64,000 bases of DNA from Gammaproteobacteria bacterium (GTDB taxonomy: Bacteria; Pseudomonadota; Gammaproteobacteria; Competibacterales; Competibacteraceae). Within the stretch, counting starts at the first letter, position 1. Each line of letters starts with the position of its first letter. A program made the position numbers and the translations under genes. Below, piece after piece: positions 60,820 to 64,000 of this stretch. The notes under the pieces were generated by a model, which ran no database searches, had not been told where the DNA came from, and saw only the letters and a list, made by a program, of their open reading frames with translations. The stretch spans positions 186,001 through 250,000 of the forward strand of contig JACKNF010000004.1 of the NCBI GenBank assembly GCA_024234995.1, written 5' to 3'.

Positions 60820-62426
60820 GTACTCTGCTCATCACGATCTTCATACTTGATGGGTAGCGATACCTGCCAGCGGCAGCCAGCAGTGTAATCAGGATCAAGG
60901 CGAATCATGCCTCGTTGTTCATTCACCACCTCCTGCACCATGGCTAGGCCCAAACCTACATGGGTAGTAGGGCGCTTAGTGGTAAAGAACGGCTCAAAGA
61001 TCTGCCAATGAAGATCTGGAGGCACTCCCGGTCCGCTGTCCTCAATCACCACAAACACCGCTTGCTCCTCGATGCCAGTGGCGATACGCAGTTCACGCGG
61101 TTTATGACGATTGCTCTCGATAGCGTCCAAGGCATTGTCAAGCAACTGTTTGAACATGCCACGCAGGCGGCTAATGCGCGCCGTAATGGCAGGCAATATA
61201 GGTGTTGGTTTCCAATCCACGATCGTGCCGCTCGCCAGCAGGCGCTGCTTGCACAATTCCAGAATTTCTCGTAGCAGCTGATTGATATTGACCGGTGCCA
61301 TCGCTTCCGGAGGCACTTCCGGAACCAGCGCTCGTAGCCGTTCCAGGGCCGCCTGGCCGGTAGTAGCCGCCTGGCTCAAGGCATGGTAGAGGGCCGGATC
61401 GGCTTTCACGCCGCGCCGTTGCATGAGATCATAAGCAGCATTAATCAGGTTCAGCGGCCCCTGCATCTGGAAAATCGAAGCTTGCAGCGCTTCGCGCATA
61501 CTGCGCACCCGTTCCTGCTCGGCAAGCAAGGCGCGCATAGCGTTCATTCCTACCGCTTCCTGCTGGCGTTTCAACGCTGTGATTTCATTGGCCATGAGCA
61601 ACAGGTAGGTTTGGCGCACCGGCTTGAAAAAAGTCGCAGCGCTGCTGTCCTGTTCGCGGAACCAGACACCCGAACAGGAAAACCAGCGCGGTTGACCCTT
61701 ACCACCGGGATCAAAGCTCACCTCCTTGTCACGGAAGCCTTGCTCTGCATGGGAACCCCAGGGGAAAGTTTCACCCAGAGTCTCGCGCAGAGCACGCAGG
61801 AATTCTGCCGCAGGTTCCCGGACCCGCAGGTCACCCACCAGCTTCTTGTATTCGTGATTGTCGAGAATCACCCGCCCATTTTCATCAAGCAGGGCAATGA
61901 TCGCAGGCGCAGCATCCACCATCGATTCAATCAACGCCTTCTGATAGTGCAACTGCTGCTCCAAGTGGTGCATCGCGGTCACATCGCGGTGAATGCCAAG
62001 AAAATATGAGCTCTTCGCCCATTCGTCATGAACCGGCATGGCCGTGAGTTCTGCCAGATAGACCGTGGAGCGGTTGCGGCGGTTAACCAGCAACCCGGTC
62101 CATGGCTTGCCGCGTTTGAGCTGCCGCCACATTTGCTCATAGACTTGAGCGGGTGTGCACTGGTCGGAGAGCATCGTGGTGTTTTTGCCTAATACCTCTT
62201 GCGAGGTATACCCAGTGACTTCGGTAAAGGCTCGATTTACATAAAGAATATTTGCAGCAGAGTCGGTAATGCAGACAGCAGTTGTCAATTGATCCACCAC
62301 TTGGGCGAACACCCAAGGTGGCAGGGTGTTGGCAGACACAACGGGTTGCGCCTTTTCCTCCTCGGTTTCGATAGAAGCGTAGCCGAATACTTTGTGATCA
62401 TTCTTAGCCATAGGTGTGCTCGGCAT
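60816..62426 (-). CDS. nifL: Nitrogen fixation negative regulator NifL
   Basis: The 536-residue product has an N-terminal PAS domain (about 40-150, AVCITDSAANILYVNRAFTEVTGYTSQEVLGKN), which in NifL binds FAD and senses redox state. A second PAS-like region follows (about 170-290). A kinase-like half then has a degenerate phospho-acceptor region and an ATPase end (QLLDNALDAIES, VIEDSGPGVPPDLHWQIFEPFFTTK, GLGLAMVQEVV). NifL binds and inhibits NifA under oxygen or fixed nitrogen. It precedes nifA with a 4-base overlap and has its own sigma-54-like element at 62463-62478. Confidence 0.94.
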   Translation of the reverse strand: MPSTPMAKNDHKVFGYASIETEEEKAQPVVSANTLPPWVFAQVVDQLTTAVCITDSAANILYVNRAFTEVTGYTSQEVLGKNTTMLSDQCTPAQVYEQMWRQLKRGKPWTGLLVNRRNRSTVYLAELTAMPVHDEWAKSSYFLGIHRDVTAMHHLEQQLHYQKALIESMVDAAPAIIALLDENGRVILDNHEYKKLVGDLRVREPAAEFLRALRETLGETFPWGSHAEQGFRDKEVSFDPGGKGQPRWFSCSGVWFREQDSSAATFFKPVRQTYLLLMANEITALKRQQEAVGMNAMRALLAEQERVRSMREALQASIFQMQGPLNLINAAYDLMQRRGVKADPALYHALSQAATTGQAALERLRALVPEVPPEAMAPVNINQLLREILELCKQRLLASGTIVDWKPTPILPAITARISRLRGMFKQLLDNALDAIESNRHKPRELRIATGIEEQAVFVVIEDSGPGVPPDLHWQIFEPFFTTKRPTTHVGLGLAMVQEVVNEQRGMIRLDPDYTAGCRWQVSLPIKYEDRDEQST

Positions 62427-62462
62427 GGTGGAGTGGCTGAAACAAGGGATATGAAGCGTTAA

Positions 62463-62478
62463 TGCAATTGCGCGGCCA
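62463..62478 (-). promoter_or_regulatory. Sigma-54 promoter of nifLA
   Basis: On the minus strand TGGCCGCGCAATTGCA fits GG-N10-GC (consensus TGGCAC-N5-TTGCA), about 37 bases before the nifL start. It suggests NtrC or NifA control of the regulator operon. Confidence 0.6.
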
Positions 62479-62598
62479 AGATAGGTATTACGTCTCGTGC
62501 GCTAGGTACCGGGTATCAATTACCAGATATTTTGTTTCGCGCCTGACACCGAAGCCATGCAGCATTTATCACAACCAACATCCTTTTATGTTGCGAAA

Positions 62599-62614
62599 TG
62601 TCGTAAACCTCACA
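62599..62614. promoter_or_regulatory. NifA upstream activator sequence between nifL and rnfA
   Basis: TGTCGTAAACCTCACA matches TGT-N10-ACA. It is about 80 bases upstream of the rnfA sigma-54 element and about 120 bases from the nifL element, so it could serve both directions. Confidence 0.65.
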
Positions 62615-62692
62615 ATCTCCGGGCTATCTTCAGAGTAAGGCTAGCACTGACAAGATATTGAATCGTTTATAAATGATAAATATTTAGGCCGT

Positions 62693-62708
62693 TGGCGCAG
62701 TTGTTGCG
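62693..62708 (+). promoter_or_regulatory. Sigma-54 promoter of rnfA
   Basis: TGGCGCAGTTGTTGCG fits TGGCAC-N5-TTGC with one mismatch and correct spacing, about 34 bases before the rnfA start. It ties the Rnf complex to nitrogen fixation control. Confidence 0.75.
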
Positions 62709-62741
62709 AAGGGCAGGATCAGGAACGCGGAGAGGGCTGTC

Positions 62742-63323
62742 ATGCGCGATTATCTGTTCATTCTGCTAGGTGCGGCACTGGTCAACAATGTCGTTTTGGT
62801 GCGCTTTCTAGGGCTGTGTCCCTTCATGGGCGTTTCCAGCAAGATCGACTCCGCCCTAGGCATGGGTATGGCCACCACCTTTGTCTTGACTCTGGCAGTA
62901 AGCGCCAGCTGGCTCCTAGAACACTATGTGCTTATCCCGCTGGATATTCAGTTCTTGCGCATCCTGGCGTTCATCCTGGTGATCGCCGCTCTGGTGCAGT
63001 TCACCGAAATGTTCGTCCGCAAGGCCAGCCCAAGCCTCTATCAAGCCTTGGGTATCTATTTGCCGCTGATCACCACCAATTGCGCCGTGTTCGGTATGGC
63101 GCTTCTCAATGTCCAGCAGAAACATGATTTTTTAAGCAGTCTGCTCTACGGCTTTGGGTCAGCGCTGGGATTCACGCTGGTGATGGCATTGTTTGCCGGG
63201 ATCCGGGAGCGGCTGGCGCTGGCCAATGTACCCGCCGCTTTCGCCGGCGCCCCTATCGCTTTCATCACCGCCGGTCTGTTAGCGCTGGCGTTCATAGGTT
63301 TTGCTGGGTTACCGGTACGCTAA
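62742..63323 (+). CDS. rnfA: Electron transport complex membrane subunit RnfA
   Basis: The 193-residue product has six hydrophobic helices. The RnfA pattern is evident: LFILLGAALVNNVVLVRFLGLCPFMGVSSKIDSALGMGMATTFVLTLA (about 5-52) and PLITTNCAVFGMALLN (about 108-123). Rnf uses ion motive force to drive reduction of ferredoxin or flavodoxin by NADH for nitrogenase. The GGAGAGG ribosome site and a sigma-54 promoter precede it, and the neighbouring nif genes mark this as the nitrogen-fixation Rnf set. Confidence 0.95.
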   Translation: MRDYLFILLGAALVNNVVLVRFLGLCPFMGVSSKIDSALGMGMATTFVLTLAVSASWLLEHYVLIPLDIQFLRILAFILVIAALVQFTEMFVRKASPSLYQALGIYLPLITTNCAVFGMALLNVQQKHDFLSSLLYGFGSALGFTLVMALFAGIRERLALANVPAAFAGAPIAFITAGLLALAFIGFAGLPVR

Positions 63324-63339
63324 AGGAGAGGGCAATAAC

Positions 63340-63867
63340 ATGATTGCTGCCATTACGACTTTGACCAGCCTCGGTCTGCTGCTGGGCATGTTGTTGAGTC
63401 TAGCGGCCCGCTTTTTCCAGGTGCCGGATAATGCCTTGCGCGAAGAACTCCTGGAACTGCTGCCGGGAGTGAATTGCGGGCAGTGCGGTTATCCTGGGTG
63501 TGGTGGTGCGGCGGATGCCTTGATAGCCGGTACAGCTTCGCCTGCACTATGCCCGCCCGGCGGCAGGGTGCTGGCACAATCGCTGGCATCCAAGCTGGGA
63601 CGGACGCTGGGAGACGCTGGTGATGGGCCGCCGTTACTGGCCGAAATCGACGAGAGCCGCTGTATCGGCTGTGCCCATTGCGGCAAACGCTGTCCGACCG
63701 ACGCCATTGTCGGTGCGTCCAAACAGATTCATTTCGTCTTTCAGGAAGCTTGCATGGGGTGTGGACTGTGCATCGAAGTCTGTCCGACCGAGTGCCTGCA
63801 ACTTCGTCCCCAAACGCCTACTTTCGCGACATGGTACTGGCCCAAGCCGGTACTGCAAGGAGTATGA
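63340..63867 (+). CDS. rnfB: Electron transport complex ferredoxin subunit RnfB
   Basis: From the ATG at 63340 (GGAGAGG upstream) the product is 175 residues. It has an N-terminal membrane anchor (AAITTLTSLGLLLGMLLSLAA), the four-Cys domain VNCGQCGYPGCGG...LCPPGG (about 45-75) and two 4Fe-4S ferredoxin motifs, CIGCAHCGKRCP and CMGCGLCIEVCP. RnfB passes electrons from the complex to soluble carriers. The longer reading from 63301, overlapping rnfA, lacks a ribosome site. rnfC starts 3 bases downstream. Confidence 0.95.
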   Translation: MIAAITTLTSLGLLLGMLLSLAARFFQVPDNALREELLELLPGVNCGQCGYPGCGGAADALIAGTASPALCPPGGRVLAQSLASKLGRTLGDAGDGPPLLAEIDESRCIGCAHCGKRCPTDAIVGASKQIHFVFQEACMGCGLCIEVCPTECLQLRPQTPTFATWYWPKPVLQGV

Positions 63868-63870
63868 GCA

Positions 63871-64000
63871 ATGATGCGTCTTCATGGCTTCCGGGGAGGT
63901 GTCCATCCGCCCGGTCAGAAACATCTCAGCGCTGAGCGGCCAATTGAATCCTTACCGCTGCCGCCGCGCCTGTATATTCCATTGCAACAACATGCTGGAG
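63871..64000 (+). CDS. rnfC: Electron transport complex subunit RnfC (5' part)
   Basis: After CAAGGAGTATGAGCA the tandem ATGs at 63871 begin a frame open to the window end: MMRLHGFRGGVHPPGQKHLS, then PIESLPLPPRLYIPLQQHAG. The stretches GGVHPP.HK and PLQQH.G are the recognised start of RnfC, the NADH- and FMN-binding peripheral subunit. The rest is outside the window. Confidence 0.9.
   Translation, partial: MMRLHGFRGGVHPPGQKHLSAERPIESLPLPPRLYIPLQQHAG

Overview
The window reads as chromosome of a diazotrophic gammaproteobacterium with moderate-to-high G+C. The basis is a nif cluster controlled by the NifL/NifA pair, sigma-54 promoters with NifA upstream activator sequences, a DraT switch for nitrogenase reductase, an Rnf complex, MipA/OmpV and DUF4105 envelope proteins and TRAP transporters. 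The family cannot be fixed from sequence alone. A Competibacteraceae-like or related lineage would fit, but that is a guess.

Positions 1-33 kb are a mosaic of housekeeping and accessory genes: a partial DUF368 polyprenyl-phosphate transporter, a PqaA-like secreted protein with two copies of an extra C-terminal domain, pyrF, murI, a 1386-residue envelope protein of unknown function, a NifX-like/metallo-beta-lactamase pair, a three-gene ABC exporter, a TetR operon with a readable operator, an ArsB/NhaD antiporter with a CBS protein, a GH57 enzyme, an HDOD protein, a KimA-like permease and an MFS transporter. Several gaps hold decayed pieces of genes: IS110 joined to alkaline phosphatase, a GT4 glycosyltransferase, a sensor kinase and an IS1-like element. 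The region has therefore lost or exchanged DNA.

Positions 34-45.5 kb are the main nif region, on the minus strand: nifH-D-K-T-Y, a DUF6129 gene, nifF, nifE-N-X, fdxB and a di-Mop molybdate-binding protein, with draT divergent from nifH. Every gene looks intact except nifK, which carries one apparent single-base deletion at about 41174. A chemoreceptor and a TRAP dicarboxylate/2-oxoacid-type transporter follow (45.7-51.2 kb). Then come a radical SAM/SPASM protein and envelope genes.

Positions 56.2-64 kb are a second nif region: nifV-W-Z, a thermonuclease, nifL-nifA on the minus strand, and divergent rnfABC cut by the window edge. Sigma-54 elements are readable before nifH, nifV, nifL and rnfA. 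TGT-N10-ACA activator sites lie near nifH, near nifV and between nifL and rnfA. Together these parts make MoFe protein and FeMo-cofactor (nifDK, E, N, X, Y, V, W, Z), reductase (nifH), electron supply (nifF, fdxB, rnf), molybdenum storage (Mop protein), transcriptional control (nifLA) and post-translational shut-off (draT). nifB, nifU, nifS, nifQ, nifM and draG are not in the window.
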